From contig CM063503.1 of assembly GCA_032207245.1 (NCBI GenBank), positions 109,499,354 to 109,563,353 of the forward strand: 64,000 nucleotides of DNA, read 5' to 3'. The stretch's first letter is position 1. Each line of letters begins with the position of its first letter. A program made the translations under genes and the position numbers. The DNA is from Pardosa pseudoannulata. Its lineage: Eukaryota; Arthropoda; Arachnida; Araneae; Lycosidae. The notes beneath the pieces are model-generated. The model did not search any database. It saw only the letters and a list, made by a program, of their open reading frames with translations, and was not told the DNA's origin. Positions 11,272-24,000 of the stretch are shown one piece after another.

Positions 11272-12780
11272 GTGTGATGACTCAGTGTTAATATAAATGA
11301 TCATATTTAATATTCAACCAAATTTCAAAATAACATAAATCAGTAAGTTAATTACTTCGGCATGACTAATAAATAAAATCTGATCTACAACACGCTATTC
11401 AATACTTTGCTTTTCAGATAGTTTGAAAGTGATAGCTTTATTATAAACTCGACCCAATCCTATATGTAAGCATAGATAGTAATAAAGACGCGTTCAAAGT
11501 TTTAGAATTGAACATCAGAAAATGATCGAGTGGATAGGATGCTTCCCAGACAAACAACAGACTGCAGGCTCAGATTTTCTATAAATAAACAAAATTAGCT
11601 TTAAACAGTAAGTGTCATAATAATTAGCAATAAATTTACAAATTATTTGCTGTCGCATTACTAATACATTAAATCAGATTAGACAATTACACACAATGTT
11701 ACACCAATTAACAAAGGTTAAAAATATAATCTTATGAAATTAAAGCTCAATTAAATCATAAAACATCTTAAACGTCACTAATATTATAGATTTTTCCCAT
11801 ATTCAGAATATATTTTTATGATATAATGGGGTTACATAACTTAAACGTTACATTTTATTGATTGATTTAAAGATTTTCATTCATAACAGAAATAATAAAC
11901 TTCGAACATAAAATGATTTCATCTTAGGACTCTCATTTAAATACATAATTCGTAACAAAAATTGAGAACTGTAGTCCTATTCATAAATAAACTCTTAAAT
12001 GTTTAAGGAAAAATATTTTTTTCTTATTTCTAGTGGCTGACAAAATCGTCATCAGACTCAAAAATATATTTTCATACTGTCAGAAAGAATTCTTTAAAAT
12101 TTAATTCTTTTTTTAAAAGCATTTCAGATGCCAGTTATTTTATAAAATTGTCATTTCTCTGAAGTTTCGATAAACTGTATTTTGACAGATATTTGCATTT
12201 TTTATGTAAATAATCCCGAGAGAAATTTGAATTTGAAATTATGTTTTTATTTGCTTTTATTTTGGGAATAAAATATAATAAACTATCAGTTAATTTAAAA
12301 CTACTTGAATTGGAAATATCGAAAATAATTTTTTAGTGTTAAAAAATGTATACTCTAGAAAAAATGAATATTTTACCTAATATTTGATATTAAGGTAATG
12401 TAAAGTTAGATAATATATTATGAATGACTAGATATGTTATTTTCGGTGACCAAAATATTTGCTTTCAAATCTTTTTCCCCCCTTTTTGCGTTGTTCTTAA
12501 TAAAGAATATTAATGATGGCTGGGGGAAAGAGGATAAAAGATATCTACTTATGAAATTTGATTCAGGTCTTCATTTTTATTTGTATGGAGGAACTATAAA
12601 TATTTTATGAAATGTATTTGTGGATGTTCAAAGACTTTTATACTTATTATTACTATTTTAATAGATTTGATACCAATGCTCTGCATTTTTATCATTAGAA
12701 AGATTTAATATTATATACTTAGGTATATAATAGAAAAATAACCTGTCCAGTGGGGTCCTCATATATTTTACGAGTGTAGT
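11272..12780. other. AT-rich noncoding DNA
   Basis: No gene, repeat or transposon end recognised. Confidence 0.5.
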
Positions 12781-12865
12781 TTAACACTAAATCTACCAAG
12801 GGTCAAATGACCCCATTTTTCATTATTTTTGCGATTATAAAAATGTCAGGTAGTTTTAGTGTTAA
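12781..12865. mobile_element. 85-bp piggyBac-type mini-MITE
   Basis: TTAA at 12781-12784 and 12862-12865 flanks inverted ends CACTAAATCTACC (left) and CACTAAAACTACC (right, reverse complement), 12 of 13 matching. Just inside the left end is the dyad GGGTCAAATGACCC, a motif style I associate with the ends of piggyBac-like elements. TTAA duplication is the hallmark of the piggyBac superfamily. There is no coding capacity; it would need a transposase supplied in trans. Confidence 0.72.
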
Positions 12866-13185
12866 TTACTTATACAAAATCTATACTAAAAATTGTAGAG
12901 TAAAGACTTGGTAGTAAAAGAGCCATGTGATTTTTGCCTTTTCAATTGATGAAAATTTAAATTTAAAGTCAGTAGAATTCGTATTTATAATAACCAATGA
13001 AAAGGTTTACAGAATTAAGGAATAACCTGCTATCATTTTATGATCTTTGTAGTTTTTAATCAGGGTAAATATTTTGTGTTGTAACTCTTTTACATACTTC
13101 AGCTTCTAACAGTAATTTTATTTATGAGTTCAATGATTGATCAATATTTGTGAGGAAATGAAGCTTTAAGAAAGATATTGAGTGT
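12866..13185. other. AT-rich noncoding DNA
   Basis: Nothing recognised. Confidence 0.5.
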
Positions 13186-13376
13186 TTAACCCTTTGACTG
13201 TCTCATTTTGTTATTATGTACTCTAAAATTAAAGCTTTAAATGCCGTATGTCTAACTGAAAAATATAACACAAATTAAGATGATACACCAAATTAGTTTC
13301 CGCTTAAAATATAGTTCATTATGTATGCCTTAAATGTGTGTATCCTAGGTGATGGACAGGACAGACAAGAGGTTAA
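13186..13376. mobile_element. Probable TTAA-flanked MITE (191 bp)
   Basis: TTAA at 13186-13189 and 13373-13376 flanks imperfect inverted ends: left CCCTTTGACTGTC and right (reverse complement) CCTCTTGTCTGTC. The size, TTAA target and C-rich start suit a non-autonomous piggyBac-type element. The ends are less perfect than those of the mini-MITE, so chance is possible in AT-rich DNA. Confidence 0.5.
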
Positions 13377-13790
13377 GAAGAAGATATATCAGATAAGAAA
13401 ATCACATTTATGAAGCCTATGAGTAGCCTTCGGAAAACAATAGAAATGAAAAAAGTTTATTTACTGCACTAATTTGTCAAAAATTAGGCTGACATTTAAT
13501 ATAGATATGACCCTTCATTTTAAATAATTAAACTTGCTTTGTAGAATATTTTGAAAAGTGCACCACTACGTATAGATGCACTGTTTACTTTAGAGGGATA
13601 AGTGAATAGAAATGAACATTCTTGCTTTCAATGCCTACATATAGTTTTACGTTTTTTTGCTGGAATATTCAAACGCTGCCATGAATATATATAAAATAGA
13701 TGGAGTAAGACAAAAAGAGAGAGAGAGAGAGCATTTTTAAGTCAACTACGAGTTTTCAAAATATCTTTCATAGATCATTACAATATCTTT
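13377..13790. other. AT-rich noncoding DNA
   Basis: No gene recognised. A short (GA)n run lies near 13717-13732. Confidence 0.5.
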
Positions 13791-13985
13791 GTTGGTTGGT
13801 TGTTTTGGGTTTATTGGTACGAGATCCAAGTTACAACATCTTTGCAACTTCGGATTTAAAGCTGCTGAATAAGAGATAATAGGTTCAGGTGTACGAGAGA
13901 GTATCAATTTATGGGTCTGCACAACGGGAGCAGGTAACAGCTCCACGACATTATAACTTTAAAAGACCAAATCGTTGGCACTGGA
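13791..13985 (-). mobile_element. Possible LINE 3' end of a related subfamily
   Basis: The plus strand starts GTTGGTTGGTTG, as in the Jockey fragments, but continues GGTTTATTGGTACGAGATCC, only loosely like the usual TTTATGGCACTGAATCC. It may be a distinct subfamily that keeps the same tail. No target-site duplication was found and the right border is unclear; the piggyBac element begins at 13992. Confidence 0.4.
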
Positions 13986-13991
13986 AGTAGC

Positions 13992-15899
13992 TTAACCCAT
14001 TAGCGCCCAGTGATCTAATTTTAGATCGCTAAACATAGCGTGGTAAACTCGCTCTTAGATGACCTTAAACCCACCCCACACATTGTACACTTCACAGGGG
14101 GCAAGACAAGGCATGCACCTGTTTACCAACAAGTGGTTTTCTTGTTTTGTTTATATCATTAATCTAAAGCGATAAGAGAAAGTTTGTATCGCCTTTTCGT
14201 TCCGCCGTTTTTCTACGTTTCTTAGCATAAACACTGAAAACAGCTAAGTAATAAGCGTAAGTTAATTTTTTTTTGGTGATTTAATATCTTCATAGATGTA
14301 GCTATCAGAATATAAACCGATGTTATCTTAAAACAAATATAAATAGTAAAAATTAGTGTCAAAATACTGCTGATCTAGAAATAGATCACTGGGCGTTCGG
14401 GCGTTTTTTTTCTGACCCTGGTAATATTACGTTTTTTCACCTTTAGATGAAAATATGAGTCGAAAAGTATTTAATAGCTTTCAGGATGCAGTTGATTATC
14501 TGTTTTCTGAACAAATTAAATAGGATATTATTGCCATATCCACTGATGCAGATGAACTGACAGATGAAGAGAAAATAGATGATAAGTTACATGCTCCATT
14601 TGTAAATGATATTGTTGGTAAAATAGAAGTAATATCAAAAGATGAGTGTGATCGAATAGATTTACCTTCAACGTTTGAGAGGAAACCTAAAATATTAAAA
14701 ACAGAAAAGCCTAAAATTGTTTGGAAAAAAACCGAATTATACCAAATGGTCGGAATTAGGGGAAACTTATAAGAATAATATTTTGGCAATGGAAAATGAT
14801 CTTGCAAATGCATCTTGCATCATTGCTTTGAAAAACTTTTTTCTGATGAAGTATATAACGTAATTGTGGATGAGACTATTCTCTATGCTAAAAATGTTAA
14901 AAACGACCATGATTTAATTATCACTAAAGAAGATATAAAGATATTTATAGGGTTTTTAATATATTTTGGCTATCTTACTTTTTCATGTGAAAGGTATTAT
15001 TGGAGTGATGTAAAAGATTTAGTGATAGGTCTTGTACAGGACTCTTTTAATAGAAAGACTTACCTAAAAATAAAGTCATATATTCATTTCCAAGACATTT
15101 CAAAAGCAGCTGAACGTAAGAATGACAAATCAAGATAAAACTCCTTTTGGAGAGAATAAGAGGTAAAACATGGTACTGGTGTCTATTCACTCGAATAATT
15201 GATATGGCTGTAGTGAATGTATACTGCACAGAAATGTTCATAAAGGTGATTCTATGCCCATGTAAGATTTTTGAAGAGCTGTTGCTGTAAAACATCTAAA
15301 ATTGGGAATCGGAAAAAAAGTTGTGAAAGGTCGACCTTACAGTTTTCCTTCATCCTCAAAAGCTAAGTCAGTCATGAAGTTCAATCTCAGTCATGAAGTT
15401 CGCTTTTATAGAAGGGATCACAATATGGGACAAAGAAAGGGCCAAAGACGCTGTCGACTTGTAGGGTGCCAAGGAAGGCCCCTAACATATTTGTGAAGTG
15501 CGATGAAACTTTATGCAAGAAGTGTTTCTTCAAATTCCACACTAAACTCTAGAAACATTGAAATTTTATTATTTTAAAATAATTAAACTTTACTAAGTAC
15601 ATTCTGTAATATTGTGAAATTCTGGATAAATAAACGTTTTTTAAAAGAAAATGCATTGGTTTTTATCTATTTGGTTCGATTTTACCACGTTATTGAAGTA
15701 CTAATGATTGTTGTGTATTTGCTAAAATATATCCTCCGAACGCCCAGTGATCTATTTTTAGATCAGCATTTTTTAAAAAAACTAAGGTACTTATTGATAA
15801 AATTCGATAATAATATTCATGTTGATGGTAAAAGATACCCAATTTATGAATTATATGTCATTGCGCCAAAATAAAATAATTTGGGCGTTAATGGGTTAA
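13992..15899 (+). mobile_element. piggyBac DNA transposon, internally deleted
   Basis: TTAA at 13992-13995 and 15896-15899 flanks 14-bp terminal inverted repeats, CCCATTAGCGCCCA (left) and CCCATTAACGCCCA (right, reverse complement). A second, longer inverted pair lies inside: 14368-14400 and 15736-15768, 32 of 33 bases matching, containing GATCTA...TAGATC palindromes and CGCCCAGTGATC. The left terminus repeats the same CGCCCAGTGATCTA motif at about 14003. TTAA target, short terminal repeats and subterminal inverted repeats are the piggyBac arrangement. The internal transposase gene is a pseudogene. Confidence 0.9.
14455..15552 (+). pseudogene. piggyBac transposase (DDE_Tnp_1_7 type), deleted core
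   Basis: piggyBac transposases excise and reinsert TTAA-flanked DNA in the nucleus using a DDD catalytic triad. An acidic N-terminus begins at ATG 14455 and has an in-frame stop about 23 codons in. After a frameshift near 14740 comes a clear N-terminal family segment: LFSDEVYNVIVDETILYA, then IFIGFLIYFGYLTF, then ERYYWSD (14815-15138). Shortly after, TRIIDMAVVNVY (about 15190) is the family's late 'RLIDMAIVNA' motif, so the catalytic core between them, including the aspartates, is missing. The C-terminal Cys-rich zinc-binding tail survives in shifted frames (RCRLVGCQGRP; then CDETLCKKCFFKFH, ending at the stop at 15550-15552). About half the usual family length; nonfunctional. Confidence 0.85.
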
Positions 15900-17747
15900 G
15901 GTGTGTGGGATATAAGGGTGTACTGGACAACGGAGGTAAGCTGCATTAATATATGACGGCAGATTAGGGCCTTAGAATGTTAGTATTATATGTTTAGTTT
16001 TATGAGTATCACCACATTAAGAATCGTCATGCGTTTTACTCCTTTGTTACTCCTTGATCTTTTAGATTTTCTATATTTTCATCCTCAGACGAGGTGAATA
16101 GATCGGGTTCCTATGTTACACCATTGGAATAATTGAAACTATTGTGGGTCAATACAAGGACTAAGAATGAACATAAAGTAGAACGGGATACGAGGTTTTG
16201 AGCCTGAGATACCTTAGAATCTTTTTTTTAAAGATCTCCAGAATTAAGTTTACCAGATTCTACGTCACCAACAGCATATTTTATAATGTTATGCATGACG
16301 AAATGCGATATTGAGGGCTCTAAGGGGTATCTTAGAGTTTGAGGTTAAAGATTGATTGTATGAGATGCATAAAATGAATCATAATTATATGAAGGAGCAT
16401 TAAAAAAGAAAAAATTAAATGTTCTGAGGTCTTAATGAAATAAAACGATTAATAAAGTTATTAAAATATAGTATTATAAAATTTTGTACAAAATGTACTA
16501 CGATCTTGCATATTATATACCCATTGACTTATAGAAATTTACATCTAAGAAATAATTTCTTAATTAAAATTTAAAATTAAAAAAAGACATTTGTCAGTAA
16601 AAAGTAGAATGTAACAGAGGGTTATTAAGGAAGCACAATCAACAAAGTTGTCATTTAAATAAACTTTCATCCCTTCAGTGTGGCACGTTTAAATAAAAAC
16701 AGTACTGGATTCAGCAACAGCAAGTAAAAAATAAATAAAATAAAAATGCTAAAAATAGGAAATTTGTAAAAATTAGTAAAGGGAAAAAAGAATTCAATCT
16801 TGATGAACGTTTTGTTTAGAGCGGTGCTAAGGGGCTAAAATCAATAAATCGGTTTTCACCTAATTTAACGTGTTCTTATTTGCGAGTGTAAATGCAGATG
16901 AAGGAAAATGAATAAAATTACACGGGGTCTTTTGGGGGAGGGTAGAATATTGGAGAAAAACGTAAAACTAACCGTTAAAAATAACTAATGGTGCCACGTT
17001 TTCTTCGCTCGTTGCCTGAGAGATTCATTAGACAACGCACTGCATTAGCGATAAATGGTCCACTTTATTGAAATTTAGCACGAGACGTGTAGCTCCTTAT
17101 TTACAATTAGAATTCATTCCGTTTCTTTATAATCGAATGGAAAAGTGTATACTTTTGTGGGAAGATTATTAAAGAAGGGGACGTCTGAATTAGGCCAATT
17201 ATTGGCAAAATTTGTGAGTGTTTTTTTATGTTGACTTGCGAATAATAAAGGCAGTTTTTATTCATAAATAAACTGCATTTAGTACCTTGGCTTGAAGTTT
17301 GGCATTAAAGCAGCAAATTTGAAAATGTTGTTTTTCTTTTTTGTCAGCTATCATGGTTCAAAATTAATGCAATATTTATGGTAGGAGTTTCTCCGAAAAG
17401 TGCTACAAAGACGTATTGTGTTAGAAACTGTGATAGCTAGCATTATGCATTTTACTAAAGAACTTCCTTGAAATTATGTATTGATTTTAAAGATTCAGTG
17501 AACAGAGGAAGGATAAAATAATATAATTTCTTATTTAATATATTTGGGGTTTTGAAATCATAGGTCAAATATTGATCCATTCAGAAATAATAGAATAAAA
17601 GTTTTTAAAAAATCGTAATCTTATTAAAGATTAAAACATTGCTATGTAAGAAAATTTTAAAGAAATTTAATGTTATATTAAACAAACATTAATATTTTAA
17701 CCATATTTATTTGCAAACTAAATTTTGGAGATATAATTCTATGGGTG
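15900..17747. other. AT-rich noncoding DNA
   Basis: No gene recognised. Positions 16990-17110 are somewhat less AT-rich but match nothing I know. No transposon ends were seen. Confidence 0.5.
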
Positions 17748-18089
<342 letters not shown>

Positions 18090-18093
<4 letters not shown>

Positions 18094-21000
18094 GTGTTTT
18101 ACGCTATCTAACCAAGTCTAATGACGAGAGCTTGAGTAGTTCGCTTAATTTCGCTTGTTTCTCAAAATTGACTTTTAGCCTCTAAACAGGCCAAATATAC
18201 AAGTTCGACGATATTAACGAAACTACTTAAAGTACGTTAATGAAACTTTGTAGGATAGTCTACAACCGTGTTTTACGCTATTTAACCAAGTCTAATGACG
18301 AGAGCTTGAGTAGTTCGCTTAATTTCGCTTGTTTCTCAAAATTGACTTTTAGCCTCTAAACGGGCCAAATATACAAGTTCGACGATATTAACGAAACTAC
18401 TTAAAGTACGTTAATGGAACTTTGTAGGATAGTCTAGAACCGTGTTTTACGCTATCTAACCAAGTCTAATGACGAGAGCTTGAGTATTTCGCTTAATTTC
18501 GCTTGTTTCTCAAAATTGACTTTTAGCCTCTAAACAGGCCAAATATACAAGTTCGACGATATTAACGAAACTACTCAAAGTACGTTAATGAAACTTTGTA
18601 GGATAGTCTGAAACCGTGTTTTACGCTACCTAACCAAGTATAAAGACGAGAGCTTGAGTATATCGCTTAATTTCGTTTGTTTCTCAAAATTGACTTTTAG
18701 CCTCTAAACAGGCCAAATATACAAGTTCGACGATATTAACGAAACTACTTAAAGTACGTTAATGAAACTTTGTAGGATAGTCTAAAACCGTGTTTTACGC
18801 TATCTAACCAAGTCTAATGACGAGAGCTTGAGTAGTTTGCTTAATTTCGCTTGTTTCTCAAAATTGACTTTTAGCCTCTAAACAGGCCAAATATACAAGT
18901 TCGACGATATTAACGAAACTACTTAAAGTACGTTAATGAAACTTTGTAGGATAGTCTAAAACCGTGTTTTACGCTATCTAACCAAGTCTAATGACGAGAG
19001 CTTGAGTATTTCGCTTAATTTCGCTTGTTTCTCAAAATTGACTTTTAGCCTCTAAACAGGCCAAATATACAAGTTCGACGATATTAACGAAACTACTTAA
19101 AGTACGTTAATGAAACTTTGTAGGATAGTCTATAACCGTGTTTTATCCTATCTAACCAAGTCTAATGACGAGAGCTTGAGTAGTTCGCTTAATTTCGCTT
19201 GTTTCTCAAAATTGACTTTTAGCCTCTAAACAGGCCAAATATACAAGTTCGACGATATTAACGAAACTACTAAAGTACGTTAATGAAACTTTGTAGGATA
19301 GTCTATAACCGTGTTTTACCCTATCTAACCAAGTCTAATGACGAGAGCTTGAGTAGTTCGCTTAATTTCGCTTGTTTCTCAAAATTGACTTTTAGCCTCT
19401 AAACAGGCCAAATATACAAGTTCGACGATATTAACGAAACTACTTAAAGTACGTTAATGGAACTTTGTAGGATAGTCTAGAACCGTGTTTTACGCTATCT
19501 AACCAAGTCTAATGACGAGAGCTTGAGTATTTCGCTTAATTTCGCTTGTTTCTCAAAATTGACTTTTAGCCTCTAAACAGGCCAAATATACAAGTTCGAC
19601 GATATTAACGAAACTACTTAAAGTACGTTAATGAAACTTTGTAGGATAGTCTAAAACCGTGTTTTACGCTATCTAACCAAGTCTAATGACGAGAGCTTGA
19701 GTATTTCGCTTAATTTCGCTTGTTTCTCAAAATTGACTTTTAGCCTCTAAAAAGGCCAAATATACAAGTTCGACGATATTAACGAAACTACTTAAAGTAC
19801 GTTAATGGAACTTTGTAGGATAGTCTAGAACCGTGTTTTACGCTATCTAACCAAGTCTAATGACGAGAGCTTGAGTATTTCGCTTAATTTCGCTTGTTTC
19901 TCAAAATTGACTTTTAGCCTCTAAACAGGCCAAATATACAAGTTCGACGATATTAACGAAACTACTTAAAGTACGTTAATGAAACTTTGTAGGATAGTCT
20001 AAAATCGTGTTTTACGCTATCTAACCAAGTCTAATGACGAGAGCTTGAGCAGTTCGCTTAATTTCGCTTCTTTTTCAAAGTTGACTTTTAGCCTCTAACA
20101 CGCCAAATATACAATTTCGACGATATTAACGAAACTACTAAATGTACATTAATGAAACATTGTAGGATAGTCTAAAACCGTGTTTTACCCTATCTAACCA
20201 AGTCTAATGACGAGAGCTTGAGTATTTCGCTTAATTTCGCTTGTTTCTCAAAATTGACTTTTAGCCTCTTACCAGGCCAAATATACAAGTTCGACGATAT
20301 TAACGAAACTGCTTAAAGTACGTTAATTAAAACTTTGTAGGATAGTCTAAAAGCGTGTTTTACGCTATCTAACCAAGTCTAATGACGAGAGCTTGAGTAC
20401 TTCGCTTAATTTCGCTTGTTTCTCAAAATTGACTTTTAGCCTCTAAACAGGCCAAATATACAAGTTCGACGATATTAACGAAACTGCTTAAAGTACGTTA
20501 ATGGAAACTTTGTAGGATAGTCTAGAAACCGTGTTTTACCCTATCTAACCAAGTCTAATGACGAGAGCTTGAGTATTTCGCTTAATTTCGCTTGTTTCTC
20601 AAAATTGACTTTTAGCCTCTAAACAGGCCAAATATACAAGTTCGACGATATTAACGAAACTACTTAAAGTACGTTAATGAAACTTTGTAGGATAGTCTAA
20701 AACCGTGTTTTACGCTATCTAACCAGGTCTAATGACGAGAGCTTGAGTATTTCGCTTAATTTCGCCTTTTTCTCAAAATTGACTTTTAGCCTCTAAACAG
20801 GCCAAATATACAAGTTCGACGATATTAACGAAACTGCTTAAAGTACGTTAATGGAACTTTGTAGGATAGTCTAGAACCGTGTTTTACGCTATCTAACCAA
20901 GTCTAATGACGAGAGCTTGAGTAGTTCGCTTAATTTCGCTTGTTTCTCAAAATTGACTTTTAGCCTCTAAACAGGCCAAATATACAAGTTCGACGATATT

Positions 21001-24000
21001 AACGAAACTACTTAAAGTACGTTAATGAAACTTTGTAGGATAGTCTAAAACCGTGTTTTACGCTATCTAACCAAGTCTAATGACGAGAGCTTGAGTAGTT
21101 CGCTTAATTTCGCTTGTTTCTCAAAATTGACTTTTAGCCTCTAAACAGGCCAAATATACAAGTTCGACGATATTAACGAAACTACTTAAAGTACGTTAAT
21201 AAATCTTTGTAGGATAGTCTAAAACCGTGTTTTACGCTATCTAACGAAGTCTAATGACGAGAGCTTGAGTAGTTCGCTTAATTTCGCTTGTTTCTCAAAA
21301 TTGACTTTTAGCCTCTAAACAGGCCAAATATACAAGTTCGACGATATTAACGAAACTGCTTAAAGTACGTTAATGAAACATTGTAGGATAGTCTAGAAAC
21401 GTGTATTACGCTATCTAACCAAGTCTAATGACGAGAGCTTGAGTATTTCGCTTAATTTCGCTTGTTTCTCAAAATTGACTTTTAGCCTCTAAACAGGCCA
21501 AATATAAAAGTTCGACGATATTAACGAAACTACTCAAAGTACGTTAATAAAAATTTGTAAGATAGTCTATAACCGTGTTTTAAACTATCTAACCAAGACT
21601 AATGACGAGAGCTTGAGTAGTTCGCTTAATTTCGCTTGTTTCTCAAAATTGACTATTAGCCTCTTAACAGGCCAAATATACAAGTTCGACGATATTAACG
21701 AAACTACTTAAAGTACGTTAATGAAACTTTGTAGGATAGTCTTTAACCGTGTTTTACCCTATCTAACCAAGTCTAATGACGAGAGCTTGAGTATTTCATT
21801 TAATTTCGCTTGTTTCTCAAAATTGACTTTTAGCCTCTTAACAGGCCAAATATACAAGTTCGACGATATTAACGAAACTACTTAAAGTACGTTAATGAAA
21901 CTTTGTAGGATAGTCTAAAACCGTGTTTTACGCTATCTAACCAAGTCTAATGACGAGAGCTTGAGTATTTCGCTTAATTTCGCTTGTTTCTCAAAATTGA
22001 CTTTTAGCCTCTTAACAGGCCAAATATACAAGTTCGACGATATTAACGAAACTACTTAAAGTACGTTAATGGAACTTTGTATGATAGTCTAGAACCGTGT
22101 TTTACGCTATCTAACCAAGTCTAATGACGAGAGCTTGAGTATTTCGCTTAATTTCGCTTGTTTCTCAAAATTGACTTTTAGCCTCTAAACAGGCCAAATA
22201 TACAAGTTCGAAGATATTAACGAAACTACTTAAAGTACGTTAATGAAACTTTGTAGGATAGTCTAAAACCGTGTTTTACGCTATCTAACCAAGTCTAATG
22301 ACGAGAGCTTGAGTATTTCGCTTAATTTCGCTTTTTCTCAAAATTGACTTTTAGCCTCTAAACAGGCCAAATATACAAGTTCGACGATATTAACGAAACT
22401 ACTCAAAGTACGTTAATGGAACTTTGTAGGATAGTCTAGAACCGTGTTTTACGCTATCTAACCAAGTCTAATGACGAGAGCTTGAGTATTTCGCTTAATT
22501 TCGCTTGTTTCTCAAAATTGACTTTTAGCCTCTAAACAGGCCAAATATACAAGTTCGATGATATTAACGAAACTACTTAAAGTACGTTAATGAAACTTTG
22601 TAGGATAGTCTAAAAACCGTGTTTTACGCTATCTAACTAAGTCTAATGACGAGAGCTTGAGTAGTTCGCTTAATTTCGCTTGTTTCTCAAAATTGACTTT
22701 TAGCCTCTAAACAGGCCAAATATACATGTTCGACGATATTAACGAAACTACTTAAAGTACGTTAATGAAACTTTGTAGGATAGTCTAGAACCGTGTTTTA
22801 CGCTATCTAACCAAGTCTAATGACGAGAGCTTGAGTAGTTCGCTTAATTTCGCTTGTTTCTCAAAATTGACTTTTAGCCTCTAAACAGGCCAAATATACA
22901 AGTTCGACGATATTAACGAAACTACTTAAAGTACGTTAATGAAACTTTGTAGGATAGTCTAAAACCGTGTTTTACGCTATCTAACCAAGTCTAATGACGA
23001 GAGCTTGAGTAGTTCGCTTAATTTCGCTTGTTTCTCAAAATTGACTTTTAGCCTCTAAACAGGCCAAATATACAAGTTCGACGATATTAACGAAACTACT
23101 CAAAGTACGTTAATGAAACTTTGTAGGATAGTCTATAACCGTGTTTTACCCTATCTAACCAAGTCTAATGACGAGAGCTTGAGTAGTTCGCTTAATTTCG
23201 CTTGTTTCTCAAAATTGACTTTTAGCCTCTAAACAGGCCAAATATACAAGTTCGACGATATTAACGAAACTACTCAAAGTACGTTAATCAAACTTTGCAG
23301 GATAGTCTATAACCGTGTTTTACGCTATCTAACCAAGTCTAATGACGAGAGCTTGAGTAGTTCGCTTAATTTCGCTTGTTTCTCAAAATTGACTTTTAGC
23401 CTCTAAACAGGCCAAATATACAAGTTCGACGATATTAACGAAACTACTTAAAGTACGTTAATGAAACTTTGTAGGATAGTCTAAAACCGTGTTTTACGCT
23501 ATCTAACCAAGTCTAATGACGAGAGCTTGAGTATTTCGCTTAATTTCGCTTGTTTCTCAAAATTGACTTTTAGCCTCTAAACAGGCCAAATATACAAGTT
23601 TGACGATATTAACGAAACTACTTAAAGTACGTTAATGGAATTTTGTACGATAGTCTAGAACCGTGTTTTACGCTATCTAACCAAGTCTAATGACGAGAGC
23701 TTGAGTATTTCGCTTAATTTCGCTTGTTTCTCAAAATTGACTTTTAGCCTCTAAACAGGCCAAATATACAAGTTCGACGATATTAACGAAACTACTTAAA
23801 GTACGTTAATGAACTTTGTATTATAGTCTTAAACCTTGTTTTACGCTATCTAACCAAGTCTAATGACGAGAGCTTGAGTAGTTCCCTTAAATTCGCTTGT
23901 TTCTCAAAATTGACTATTAGCCTCATAACAGGCCAAATATACAAGTTCGACGATATTAACGAAACTACTTAAAGTACGTTAATGAAACTTTGTAGGATAG

